Below, one piece after another: positions 17,778 to 26,417 of a stretch of DNA of 64,000 nt. A program made the translations under genes and the position numbers. This DNA is from an uncultured Chloroflexota bacterium (lineage in GTDB: Bacteria > Chloroflexota > Anaerolineae > Aggregatilineales > Phototrophicaceae). Position 1 is the first letter of the stretch. The number at the start of each line of letters is the position of its first letter. The notes below the pieces were generated by a model. That model was not told the origin of the DNA and searched no databases. It worked only from the letters and a program-made list of their open reading frames with translations. The stretch lies in assembly GCA_937974245.1 (NCBI GenBank), contig CALJKV010000008.1:10294-74293 (forward strand), in the 5' to 3' direction.

Positions 17778-18812
17778 ATGATTGGCAGGCCGCTTGCGCC
17801 CCATTCCGACCCAGCACTATTCAGCAAGAACCATTATATGATCCGCCACACATTGCTGGCGGCAGTTCTCATCGCCCTGTCCTTCCTGGCCGGATGCCGC
17901 CCCCAGGAAACCACCGTCCAATCCGCGCCTATCGTATTGGCGACACCCACGCCACGCTCTACGCCGCTGCCGCAAGTAGCAACCGCCATTCCTGCGGGGG
18001 TAGAAGGCAACCCAATTCAGATGGTAATTTACTCGGCTGCCCCCAGGGCGGCGGCCAATTTCGCCTCCCGTTTTGAGACCGCACTGGTCGAAGCCTCTGG
18101 CGTAGCAGTCCAGGTACTTATCGTAGACCGTTACGCAGAAGCGCTGGCGGCACTGTGTGATTCGGCGGGCGGCATGGTTTCAGTTGCCTGGGTGGATGGC
18201 CTGACATATATGGCCGGGGTTGCCCAGGGCTGCGGAGACCCGGTACTCCTGGTCGAAAAAGGACGCGGGCGTAACGCCCACACCGGCGAAACCGGCGTCC
18301 TGATCGCTAACAGTGATCGCAATTTCAGCAGCGTCTCCCAGGTCGAAGGGGATACCGTATGCCGCCTGGGATACGAGGACTTCTGGACGTGGATGGTGCC
18401 GTCCCTGGTGCTGCAAGCGCGGGGGGTCAACCCGACCACTGACCTGGAAGCTATCAATGATTATGCCGATCTGGAGGCACTTATCCAGGCAGTGGCCGAT
18501 GGGGACTGTGATGCCGCCGGAATCCCTGCCGCGGCGCTGGACGGCGATGAGCCACCGGAAGGCGTAAGCGTCCTGGAAACCACTGTCGAGTTCCCGTATC
18601 CGGTGCTGATGTTCCCCCCACAGCTTCCATTAGGGGCGCGAGTGCAGCTCACTGAGGGGCTGCTGGCAATGGCTGATGACACCGATTCGGCTAAAATCCT
18701 GCAAGGGCTGCTGGAGCAAGACGCCCTGCTGCCTGTCACCGCCGAGGACTTTGCGGGTTTTACAACGTTCCTGGAACGCACTGGCCTTGATTTCGCGCAG
18801 TTGGGTGGTTAG
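17778..18812 (+). CDS. PhnD-like periplasmic binding lipoprotein
   Basis: 344 residues if the ATG at 17778 is used (AAGGGGG upstream). The lipoprotein signal begins at the internal Met21 (17838), with lipobox LAGC near residue 39, so the true start could be 17838. After a Thr/Pro-rich linker the domain shows the PhnD/SsuA-like layout: a first lobe with FASRFETALVEASGVAV, VSVAWVDGLTYM in the hinge region, and a second lobe with CRLGYEDFWTWMVPSLVLQARGV. Proteins of this fold bind phosphonates, phosphite or other small anions for uptake or sensing. No ABC transporter genes adjoin it; two GT2 genes follow at once (6-base gap), so its ligand and role are open. Confidence 0.75.
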   Translation: MIGRPLAPHSDPALFSKNHYMIRHTLLAAVLIALSFLAGCRPQETTVQSAPIVLATPTPRSTPLPQVATAIPAGVEGNPIQMVIYSAAPRAAANFASRFETALVEASGVAVQVLIVDRYAEALAALCDSAGGMVSVAWVDGLTYMAGVAQGCGDPVLLVEKGRGRNAHTGETGVLIANSDRNFSSVSQVEGDTVCRLGYEDFWTWMVPSLVLQARGVNPTTDLEAINDYADLEALIQAVADGDCDAAGIPAAALDGDEPPEGVSVLETTVEFPYPVLMFPPQLPLGARVQLTEGLLAMADDTDSAKILQGLLEQDALLPVTAEDFAGFTTFLERTGLDFAQLGG

Positions 18813-18818
18813 GAACGC

Positions 18819-19766
18819 ATGACCGAACTCGCCGTCATTATTGTCACCTGGAACGTGCGGGAGCTGGCGCTGGAAGCTCTACGCAGCCTTATCGCTGACC
18901 TGGACGCAGGCGGCCCGCAAGCCGAAATCTATGTGGTGGACAGTGCATCCAGCGATGGCACTGCCAACGCGATTGCCCAAACCTTCCCCACTGTGAACGT
19001 GATCGCCAGCCCGGAAAATCTGGGGTTTGTACGGGCGAACAACCTCGCGTTGCGGCGCATCGGGTTTGGTGGGGCGACCAGCACCACCCTGCCCCATGCC
19101 GTCTACCTTCTTAATCCCGACACTATCACACAGCCAGGCGCGACCCGTGCCTTGTACGACACCCTGCTAACGAACCCTCGGCTCGGTTTAGTCGGGGCGC
19201 AGTTAGCCTATGCTGACGGCAGCTTCCAGCATGGGGCGTTTGCCTTCCCAGGGCTGCGGCAGTTATGGGTCGAGTTTTTCCCAATGCCAGGCCGCCTTAT
19301 CGAAGGGGGCTTCAACGGGCGCTACCCGCGCGGGCGCTATGAAGCCGGCCAGCCCTTCCCGGTGGACTTCACTCTGGGGGCAACCATGATGCTGCGCCGC
19401 GAGGTGGTCGAGCAGGTTGGCCTGCTGGACGAGGACTTCTTCATGTACTGCGAGGAGATTGATTGGGCGTGGCGCATCAAACAGGCCGGGTGGGAGGTCG
19501 CCTGTGTTCCAGCGGCACACGTCATCCACCTGGGCGGGCAGAGTACCGGACAGGCACGCCCGCAGACCCTCATTCACCTGTGGACAAGCCGGTTGCGGCT
19601 GGCACAGAAACACTATCCGACATGGAAACGCCCCTTCGCCCGTCTGATGATCGCCGCTGGCATGTGGTGGAAAGCACGCACCGCTCCCGCTGATCTGTCG
19701 AATCGAGATGAGATAATCGGCGCATACCAGAAGATCATGCGTATGGCGTTAGGACGGAACTCATGA
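18819..19766 (+). CDS. GT2 family glycosyltransferase (rhamnosyltransferase-like)
   Basis: 315 residues, GT-A fold. It begins ELAVIIVTWNVRE with the nucleotide-sugar binding block VVDSASSDGT, then LLNPDTI (the metal-binding DxD equivalent) and DEDFFMYCEEIDWAWRIKQAGW, the ED-W acceptor/catalytic block of rhamnosyltransferase-like GT2 enzymes. No transmembrane helix is apparent, so it likely works at the cytoplasmic membrane face on envelope polysaccharide. AGGAACGC precedes the ATG. It overlaps the next GT2 gene by four bases (ATGA), so they are translationally coupled. Confidence 0.9.
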   Translation: MTELAVIIVTWNVRELALEALRSLIADLDAGGPQAEIYVVDSASSDGTANAIAQTFPTVNVIASPENLGFVRANNLALRRIGFGGATSTTLPHAVYLLNPDTITQPGATRALYDTLLTNPRLGLVGAQLAYADGSFQHGAFAFPGLRQLWVEFFPMPGRLIEGGFNGRYPRGRYEAGQPFPVDFTLGATMMLRREVVEQVGLLDEDFFMYCEEIDWAWRIKQAGWEVACVPAAHVIHLGGQSTGQARPQTLIHLWTSRLRLAQKHYPTWKRPFARLMIAAGMWWKARTAPADLSNRDEIIGAYQKIMRMALGRNS

Positions 19767-20512
19767 CTCTGGCCGGTATCATACTCACCCGAAACGAATC
19801 AGCCCACATTGATGCCTGTATCGCTAGTTTAGCGTTTGCCGATTTCGTCCTGGTCTTTGACTCACTCAGCACCGATGACACGGTGACACTCGCGCAGAAT
19901 GCCGGGGCGGAAGTCATTCAGCACGCATTTAAAGACTATGCCAGCCAGCGCGATGCGGCGCTAAATGCCGTCACCGGGCGTGCGGACTGGGTATTGTTCG
20001 TGGATGCTGATGAACGAGTCACGCCGGAGTTAGCAGCCGAAGTGCGGGAAGCAATCCAGAAGCCGGACTATGCTGGGTGGCGCATTCCCCGCCATAACTA
20101 CATTTTTGGCAAGCTCACACTGGGTGCAGGCTGGTATCCCGACTACCAGACGCGGCTGCTGCGGGTGGGCGCGGCACGGTATGACCCGGAGCGACAGGTA
20201 CATGAACTCGTACTCCTGGATGGACAGGAGGGCACGCTAGCGCAACCGTTTATTCACTATAATTATCAGGACGCGGCACAGTTCACCGCCAAGCAGCAGC
20301 GCTATACCGCCTATGATGCGCGTATTCTGTATGAAGGGGGTATCCGCCCCAAACCGCAGAACTACTTCCTGCAACCCTGGCGGCAGTTCTGGTGGCGATT
20401 CGTCACCCTCAAAGGTTACCGGGATGGCCTGCATGGGCTGCGGCTAAGTCTGCTCATGGCGTGGTATGAACTGCGGAAGTATGTACTGCTGCGCGAGTTA
20501 TGGCGCGAGTAA
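19763..20512 (+). CDS. GT2 family glycosyltransferase (WaaE/KdtX-like)
   Basis: 249 residues. LAGIILTRNESAHIDACIASL, then VFDSLSTDDT and LFVDADERVTPEL (DAD metal site), match the small GT2 enzymes related to WaaE. A C-terminal positively charged amphipathic region (WRFVTLKGYRDGLHGLRLSLLMAWYELRKYV) probably sits on the membrane. It would add a sugar to a lipid-linked glycan together with the preceding GT2 protein. It is convergent with dnaA, three bases apart. Confidence 0.88.
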   Translation: MTLAGIILTRNESAHIDACIASLAFADFVLVFDSLSTDDTVTLAQNAGAEVIQHAFKDYASQRDAALNAVTGRADWVLFVDADERVTPELAAEVREAIQKPDYAGWRIPRHNYIFGKLTLGAGWYPDYQTRLLRVGAARYDPERQVHELVLLDGQEGTLAQPFIHYNYQDAAQFTAKQQRYTAYDARILYEGGIRPKPQNYFLQPWRQFWWRFVTLKGYRDGLHGLRLSLLMAWYELRKYVLLRELWRE

Positions 20513-20515
20513 TCT

Positions 20516-21913
20516 CTAATCCAGCGTGCCCACCAGTTCTTCCTGCATCGCTTGAATCAGGCGACGTATGTGAGTATCGGTCTGAATTTCATCCGCGATC
20601 TTATTGCAGCTATGCAATACTGTACTGTGGGCACGTCCGCCAAACACCTCGCCAATCTGGGGCAGTGAAGCGTAAGTCACTTCACGTGCAAGGTACATGG
20701 CAATCTGGCGCGCCTGGGTAATTTTCTGCGTGCGGCGTGGACCGATCAGATCATCGACCATCAAGTTCAGGTGACGGGCGGTGACATCCAGAACCCGGTG
20801 CAGAGTAATATGACGGCGGGGACGGTGATAGTTTTCGAGCAGATTTTCCGCCATATCTTCCGTCATCGGTTGTGGCGAAAAACGTGTCGTGGCTACGATC
20901 TGATTGAAGATGCCTTCGAGTTCACGGATATTGGCCCGCGCCCGGTCCGCAATCATTTGACACACCGAATCCGGCAGGTCAATCTCGCGCTCTTCGGCCC
21001 ACATGCGCAGGATGGCAACCCGCGTCTCAAATTCAGGCGGCTGCAAGTCCATCACTAACCCACCCTCGAAACGCGAACGCAGCCGGTCTTCCAGCGTATG
21101 CAACAGTCCTGGCGGGCGATCCGAAGCGAGGACGATCTGCTTATTGAAGGTATACAGCGCGTTAAATGTATGGAAAAACTCTTCCTGCGTGCTTTCCTTG
21201 CCGCCGATAAACTGAATATCGTCCACCAACAGCACATCTACCGAGCGATATTTCTCACGGAACATCGCGGTGGCCCGGTGGCGGATGGCGTCTACGAGGT
21301 CGTTGGTGAAAACTTCCGACGGAATATAGATTGCTCGCAGCCCCCTGGCGTGACAGGCATGGGCGATGGACTGCATCAGGTGGGTTTTGCCCAGCCCAAC
21401 CCCGCCATAAATCAGGAACGGGTTATAGATGCTGGCAGGCTGTTCGGCCACAGCCAGCGCGGCTTCCAGTGTCATGCGGTTGGCCGCGTTGACGATGAAC
21501 CGGTCAAACGTCATGCGCGGATTGAGTTCGCTTTCCGGCAGATCGGGGCGCTGCGGGCGGGAAACCTGCTGGTAAAGCGGCGTAGAAGGAGTTTCTTCCG
21601 GCTGCTGCCGCATGAGTTGAAAGAGGGGGAGTTCGGCTTCCATCTCCAACGGACGTTCCTGCTTGTGCACTTCAAAGCAGAGTTCCGCCGTATCGCCCCA
21701 GATGTCGCTTAATACCCGCCAAATCGTGCGGTAGAGCCGGTGTTGCAACATATCGCTAGCGTAAGTATTCGGTACACCAACCCGAAAAACCCCGTCTGCA
21801 AAGCCCAAGAAAACCGCATCGCGCAGCCACGTCGTGAAGCTGGCACGATCCAATTGGATTTCCAGTTGGCTAAAGGCGATATTCCACGCCTGCTGCGGAC
21901 TTAAGGGTTTCAT
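20516..21913 (-). CDS. dnaA: Chromosomal replication initiator protein DnaA
   Basis: 465 residues from ATG at 21913 (a GTG at 21916 is directly before it). Domain I (residues 1 to about 80) includes FTTWLRDAVF. A short linker precedes the AAA+ domain with Walker A GGVGLGKTH, Walker B LLVDDIQFIGGKE and sensor motifs. Domain IV carries the DNA-binding signature GGRAHSTVLHSCNKI. It unwinds oriC. The gene is not followed by dnaN; it is flanked by convergent GT2 genes and preceded by a 545-base AT-rich gap. That gap has a 17-base direct repeat but no clear TTATNCACA box, so oriC here is not established. Confidence 0.97.
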   Translation of the reverse strand: MKPLSPQQAWNIAFSQLEIQLDRASFTTWLRDAVFLGFADGVFRVGVPNTYASDMLQHRLYRTIWRVLSDIWGDTAELCFEVHKQERPLEMEAELPLFQLMRQQPEETPSTPLYQQVSRPQRPDLPESELNPRMTFDRFIVNAANRMTLEAALAVAEQPASIYNPFLIYGGVGLGKTHLMQSIAHACHARGLRAIYIPSEVFTNDLVDAIRHRATAMFREKYRSVDVLLVDDIQFIGGKESTQEEFFHTFNALYTFNKQIVLASDRPPGLLHTLEDRLRSRFEGGLVMDLQPPEFETRVAILRMWAEEREIDLPDSVCQMIADRARANIRELEGIFNQIVATTRFSPQPMTEDMAENLLENYHRPRRHITLHRVLDVTARHLNLMVDDLIGPRRTQKITQARQIAMYLAREVTYASLPQIGEVFGGRAHSTVLHSCNKIADEIQTDTHIRRLIQAMQEELVGTLD

Positions 21914-22176
21914 CACTTTTACCAGAGTCTAAAAACCGGCAATTTAGAACGCAAAACTGCCAGACAGGGAAAACCTGTTGTTTACTGTGAACTATAGCGT
22001 TACGTTATGTATATATGTTCTTACCACCGGGAGGGTTTTGCGTATGACCCGTAATGCATGTAGATAATGCGGAAGTGCTGTCGGTGGTTGGTTGTGTACC
22101 ATATAGTATAGTGCATGTGGAGCGTTTTCTCAACCGAATCCAGGGTTTAAATGTTAAAAAATGGGAGATTTTAAGG

Positions 22177-22193
22177 TTGGGATAAAATCTACC
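22177..22193 (+). repeat. 17-base direct repeat, copy 1
   Basis: TTGGGATAAAATCTACC, identical to 22368-22384, with 191-base spacing. Candidate protein-binding site in the dnaA upstream region. Confidence 0.7.
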
Positions 22194-22367
22194 AAAAAAC
22201 GCTTCACGACTTGGGAAAACTAAAAAGCGATTTGTCATCAGGAGACGTCGCGCCACATCCCAGAACAATACAATGTCAGGCGAACGCCCGATTTTTATGG
22301 TCCGCTGTTTTGTATCATTATCGAATTGTTAAACCAGTTATAACTCCTGAACCAGTAGATTTAACAT

Positions 22368-22384
22368 TTGGGATAAAATCTACC
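22368..22384 (+). repeat. 17-base direct repeat, copy 2
   Basis: TTGGGATAAAATCTACC, the second identical copy. Its 3' half is also the left arm of the inverted repeat ATCTACC / GGTAGAT. Confidence 0.7.
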
Positions 22385-22461
22385 CAGTCAGGTAGATTGT
22401 GTTTTTTTATAAGAAACATCAGGAGGATTGATGGTCGAGACAATCAAAAATCGCTATTTTG

Positions 22462-24084
22462 TTAATCCATCTCAAATAATCGGATGAGCTTGAGGGCGAC
22501 ATGCAAATTGACTTGCACGGTTGGGTCAGAAAGTTTAACCGGGCATAGTTCCTGAACACGCATCAGGCGGTAATTCAGCGTGCTGCGATGAATGTGCAAA
22601 GCGCGGGCCGTTTGGACACTGTTCCCCCCCACATCCAGGTAGGCTTCTAACGTGTTGAATAAGTCCATTTGCTGCTGCTCTATTAAGCGCCGCACCCAGG
22701 GAACGTACGGGTTGGTCGCCAGACTGCCTGGACCGGAACGATACAGGGTATGCAGATACCCAAGATCCGCAAAATACAGCACCGACGCAGGGTTATGAAG
22801 ACGCCGGGCGATATGCAGCACTTCCCGGCATTCCTGGTAAGCCAGGCTAACGGCACTCGCGCCCCGGTGCGAGCTGCTGATACCGATCGTAACCGCGGCT
22901 ACTGCGTCGCATTCACGTTGAATCTGCTCGCCCAAGACCTCCAATGGGATACTGCTTTGTGCCAGGATGACCGCTTGCCCGGCGAACTGCCCAACGACAA
23001 CCAGCCACTCCTGGGTTGCAACCAGGCGGTTCACACGCCGCAAAATCTGCAAAACACGCTGCGAGCTATTATCTCGAAGCTCGATTTGCAGCAGGGTATA
23101 TGGCTTGCTCAAGTCCACCCCGTAGCGCAGGGCATGGTCGGCCAAAACCACCTCATTCGCAGTTTCTCCCTGGATCAACTGTGATAACAGATTCCCCTTA
23201 AGCGACGCTTCCGCGCTCTGCAATGACTCCTGGTAGAGCATCATCAAGGCGGCAATCGTCGCGCCACTGGCAATCGCCACCCGGTCAAGGTCAGTCAGGG
23301 GGCGGCCATGCGCAATAATAAACACGTACCCGTAAATATCACCATGCACCACAATCGGCGCGATAATCCGCTCCAATTCCAGGCCGACATCGGCCATGCG
23401 CGGGATGAACACCGGGCGCAATGTCTGCCGGATCTGAGTCAGGAATCCGCGTTCTTCCAGCGCCTCAATCAGGCGGGGGTCGGTATACCCAGCATTGAGT
23501 GTAAAACGGCGGGCTTCATCTATCTCAGCTATATTCGCGCTGGCAAGAACCTCAAAGTGCGTGTTTTCGATGCTGATAGACTGCCCCAACAGCCCGGCAA
23601 GACGTGATGCCAACTGCTTGAGATCGCCCCCATCCAGCACAAGCTGTGTCAAAATCTGGTGGATGGTGAGCGCCCCTGTCACCATCGTCATGTGTTCTTC
23701 AGCGATACGCTCATTGGCGACTTTGGCAATATCAATAAAAGCTGTCTTGTACGAGATTTCAATCAACGGGAGATCACACTGGTCAGCCGACTCCCGCAGA
23801 ACATCCGGGATACTATTGATATAGCGGCCAACGGTAATGACCAGTCCCGCCGCGCCCTTATCCGCCATTGCCTGGATATAGTGACGCCGGGAATCCTCCT
23901 CTACCGGCATATTCTGAATAGTCGTCAGCACTAATTCGCCGCCACGCAGCCATTGGGGGGCGTCTGGCACTGCGGCAATATGCACCCACGAAATCACCTT
24001 TTCCAACCCACGTAGTCCGGCCACAACACGCGCTTCGGCCTGTTGGAATTGATCGAATTGAAGCGCCTCGTTTACTGTCAGCAT
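22462..24084 (-). CDS. PucR family transcriptional regulator
   Basis: 540 residues from ATG at 24084 (GAGGG upstream), giving the family start MLTVNEALQFDQF. The N-terminal PucR sensor domain (to about residue 150) has GLRGLEKVISWVHIAAVPD and WLRGGELVLTT. The middle is GGDEF-like or GAF-like without catalytic motifs. The C-terminal helix-turn-helix (VGGNSVQTARALHIHRSTLNYRLMRVQEL) is the PucR/CdaR type. These proteins usually control purine, amino acid or sugar acid catabolism, often next to their targets. Here the neighbours are dnaA and a secreted hydrolase, so the target is unclear. Confidence 0.9.
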   Translation of the reverse strand: MLTVNEALQFDQFQQAEARVVAGLRGLEKVISWVHIAAVPDAPQWLRGGELVLTTIQNMPVEEDSRRHYIQAMADKGAAGLVITVGRYINSIPDVLRESADQCDLPLIEISYKTAFIDIAKVANERIAEEHMTMVTGALTIHQILTQLVLDGGDLKQLASRLAGLLGQSISIENTHFEVLASANIAEIDEARRFTLNAGYTDPRLIEALEERGFLTQIRQTLRPVFIPRMADVGLELERIIAPIVVHGDIYGYVFIIAHGRPLTDLDRVAIASGATIAALMMLYQESLQSAEASLKGNLLSQLIQGETANEVVLADHALRYGVDLSKPYTLLQIELRDNSSQRVLQILRRVNRLVATQEWLVVVGQFAGQAVILAQSSIPLEVLGEQIQRECDAVAAVTIGISSSHRGASAVSLAYQECREVLHIARRLHNPASVLYFADLGYLHTLYRSGPGSLATNPYVPWVRRLIEQQQMDLFNTLEAYLDVGGNSVQTARALHIHRSTLNYRLMRVQELCPVKLSDPTVQVNLHVALKLIRLFEMD

Positions 24085-24171
24085 TTTCCCTCTTGTCTGC
24101 GAGAACTGTAGAAAGGCGGGCTGCACACTTGCCTGAAAATCCGCCCTATGATGATAAAACAGTTTGCTCGG

Positions 24172-24909
24172 TCAATTTCGTTTTGGTGTATATTCATCCA
24201 ACCAGGCGATGATCGTCTGTATCAGGCGCTCGCCATCGTCCCGGAATAACTGCGTCCCGTGCGCCCGCCCGGCATACAGCCGCAGCCCGACTTCACCAGA
24301 AGCGTTGGCAGCGAGTTCCTTGATGCTATCGGCACTATAGGTATCTCCGTGTGAAGCCACAAGCAGCGCCGAACGCTCCACCAACCCTTCCGTAAGAGCG
24401 GAAAGCGGCTGCACCCCCCGGTAGTCCAGCCCCGGTGAGAGCGCAATCACTGTCACACAACCCGTGTCATGCGCACAGGCCAACAGGGCGAGATTTGAAC
24501 CGATGCTGGCACCCACCACCGAAACGCCATCCCCATTCACGCCAGGCCGTCCCCGCAGCCAATCAAGCCAGGTTTGCACGTCCGTCTCCGCCGCCGGCCA
24601 ATCGCTGCTTCCACCGGTTTCGCCATGCCCTCGCATATCTACCGCCAGCACATGATACCCGGCTTCTACCAATGGAGGAATCAACGGCTCCCAGGCGCTC
24701 CGCTCGCTCCCCAGCATGTGCAACAGCAGCACTGCCGGCACGGATTCAGCATCAGTGGGGGCACTGAAGTAATCACCAATCAGTTCCAGTCCATCGGCAG
24801 CCGCCACCCGTGCCCGTTCCGGTGAGCCTTCCGTATGTGCCCCGGCCAGTGGCAACAACATGAGCGTTCCCGCCAGCACTCCCGGTATCAAAGATATATT
24901 CTTGACCAT
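24172..24909 (-). CDS. Secreted alpha/beta hydrolase
   Basis: 245 residues with an N-terminal signal peptide (about 26 residues, cleavage after LAGAHT or nearby). The alpha/beta hydrolase core has LLLHMLGSERSAWEPL (oxyanion loop), DMRGHGETGG, nucleophile motif GASIG (Ser), acid HGDTYS (Asp) and base AHGTQLF (His), so the triad looks complete. It resembles dienelactone-hydrolase or esterase-like enzymes acting on small esters; the substrate is unknown. AAAGGAG lies eight bases before the ATG. Confidence 0.88.
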   Translation of the reverse strand: MVKNISLIPGVLAGTLMLLPLAGAHTEGSPERARVAAADGLELIGDYFSAPTDAESVPAVLLLHMLGSERSAWEPLIPPLVEAGYHVLAVDMRGHGETGGSSDWPAAETDVQTWLDWLRGRPGVNGDGVSVVGASIGSNLALLACAHDTGCVTVIALSPGLDYRGVQPLSALTEGLVERSALLVASHGDTYSADSIKELAANASGEVGLRLYAGRAHGTQLFRDDGERLIQTIIAWLDEYTPKRN

Positions 24910-25013
24910 GATTCAATCTCCTTTCAAACCGTCTTGCAAACCCGCGTCTGCTACGATTGTGCTACACTAACCATAGGTGTTTTGATGCTCAACCCGTTCT
25001 CGGAGGTATACCC

Positions 25014-26336
25014 TTGCGTAAACTATTCCTCATCTTACTGTCATTCCTGGTGATCGGTCTGCCGTCGGCAGCCGCCCAGGACGAGAATCCTTTAGGCAGT
25101 CTCCTCGCCGGCACTGTGACCGCCAACGAGTCGTCTGTTCGTTACACTTTCTCGGGTGAAGAAGGCGAGCTGGTGTACGCTGCCCTCTCCACGCCCATTG
25201 AAGACCTGTGGCTGGGGATACGTCTACTAGCATCCAGCGGCGCTGTTCTCAGCGAGAGTGTGGACTATCCATTTGGCTCACTACTCGTTCCTTATGCGCT
25301 CCCTGGAACGGGTACCTATACGGTTGAAGTTATTCGCTACGACGATTCACCGGCGCAGGAAGGGGACTTCACCCTGTTCGCTGACCGTTCTGCCGTCACT
25401 GCACTGGCACTGGATGAATCGCTTTCCGGCGAACTCACCGCTGCCAGTCAGGCCGCGTTCTACACTTTTGATGCTGCGCCGGGCACAATTTACCAGTATT
25501 ACGCAACCGGCAATAACCTGCTGGTCAGCCTAATCGCACCGGATGGCACTTACCTCACGGACTACAATGTGGAAGATACGCTCATCAATGGGTTCGTGTA
25601 TTTAACCGAAGGTGGACGCTATACGCTGTTCATCCAGAGTGCTAACACCGACGGATCTGATTTTTCGCTGCGCGTTCACCTGGCTGATCCACAGTTACTG
25701 GTCCCTGGCGAATCTACTACCGGGGTGATGGTCGAATCCGCCCCGCCCCTCTTCACATTTCAGAGTGAGGCCGGGCAGCAGTGGGCGATAAGCGCCCTTG
25801 TGCCGGACGCGGCTTATGCCGCGACAATCCAATTATACCGGGCGAGCGACCCTTATTACAGCATTGGCGGTGACACCGGCAGCGGCGCAAACGGCACGCC
25901 CAGAGTAGACCCGTTCATCGCACCGGAAAGCGACACGTATTATGTGCTGTTGACATTTGACGACTACAGCCCGGCAGATGCGACCCGCGACTATGACATT
26001 CTGCTGGACGAAAGCACAGTAGAAACCCTACAACCGGGCGCAAAGTTCAGCGGTTCGGTCAGCACCGACTCCGGCAGCCAGGTCTACGTTTACAACGGCC
26101 TTACGGGTGAACAGCTTCGCATCACACTGGCACAAACCGGCAGTGAGGGCTGGCCGAGCTTAATCGTGAATGGCGTAAATGGTGACCTGCTCTATTACGA
26201 GGGATACAGCACCTCAAACGCAAGTTTTATCATTGACCTGCCAGAAGACGGCCTATACTTCTTCACGATTCGCAATGCTAACGGCGAACCATCAGAAATC
26301 CAGTATACTCTGTCACTCGACCAGGTGAATAACTAA
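25014..26336 (+). CDS. Secreted protein with pre-peptidase C-terminal (PPC)-like repeats
   Basis: 440 residues from a TTG start at 25014, chosen for the CGGAGG site seven bases upstream and the clean signal peptide MRKLFLILLSFLVIGLPSAAA. The mature part consists of about four repeated beta-sandwich units, each starting with G-x-L/V-T/S-x-x-x-A/S...YTF and ending in a beta-rich LFI/LLTF strand, typical of PPC domains. No catalytic domain is present, so it is likely an adhesive or scaffold protein outside the cell. Confidence 0.78.
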   Translation: MRKLFLILLSFLVIGLPSAAAQDENPLGSLLAGTVTANESSVRYTFSGEEGELVYAALSTPIEDLWLGIRLLASSGAVLSESVDYPFGSLLVPYALPGTGTYTVEVIRYDDSPAQEGDFTLFADRSAVTALALDESLSGELTAASQAAFYTFDAAPGTIYQYYATGNNLLVSLIAPDGTYLTDYNVEDTLINGFVYLTEGGRYTLFIQSANTDGSDFSLRVHLADPQLLVPGESTTGVMVESAPPLFTFQSEAGQQWAISALVPDAAYAATIQLYRASDPYYSIGGDTGSGANGTPRVDPFIAPESDTYYVLLTFDDYSPADATRDYDILLDESTVETLQPGAKFSGSVSTDSGSQVYVYNGLTGEQLRITLAQTGSEGWPSLIVNGVNGDLLYYEGYSTSNASFIIDLPEDGLYFFTIRNANGEPSEIQYTLSLDQVNN

Positions 26337-26348
26337 CCACCAGAATCA

Positions 26349-26382
26349 CAGCGGCGCATCCCAAATAAGAGGTGCGCCGCTG
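26349..26382. terminator. Hairpin between convergent genes
   Basis: Perfect 10-bp stem CAGCGGCGCA / TGCGCCGCTG with a 14-base loop, 12 bases after the PPC gene stop. No T-run follows, so termination strength is uncertain; it may serve both converging genes. Confidence 0.55.
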
Positions 26383-26417
26383 GTCACTGCAATTATTATG
26401 CACAGAAGAATCTGCGC

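Larger units (their letters stand above)
21917..22461. other. AT-rich intergenic region upstream of dnaA
   Basis: The 545 bases contain no credible ORF. They hold two copies of a 17-base repeat, a perfect 7-bp inverted repeat ATCTACC-CAGTCA-GGTAGAT (22378-22397) overlapping the second copy, and several A/T runs. No consensus DnaA box was found. It is probably the dnaA control region. Confidence 0.5.
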
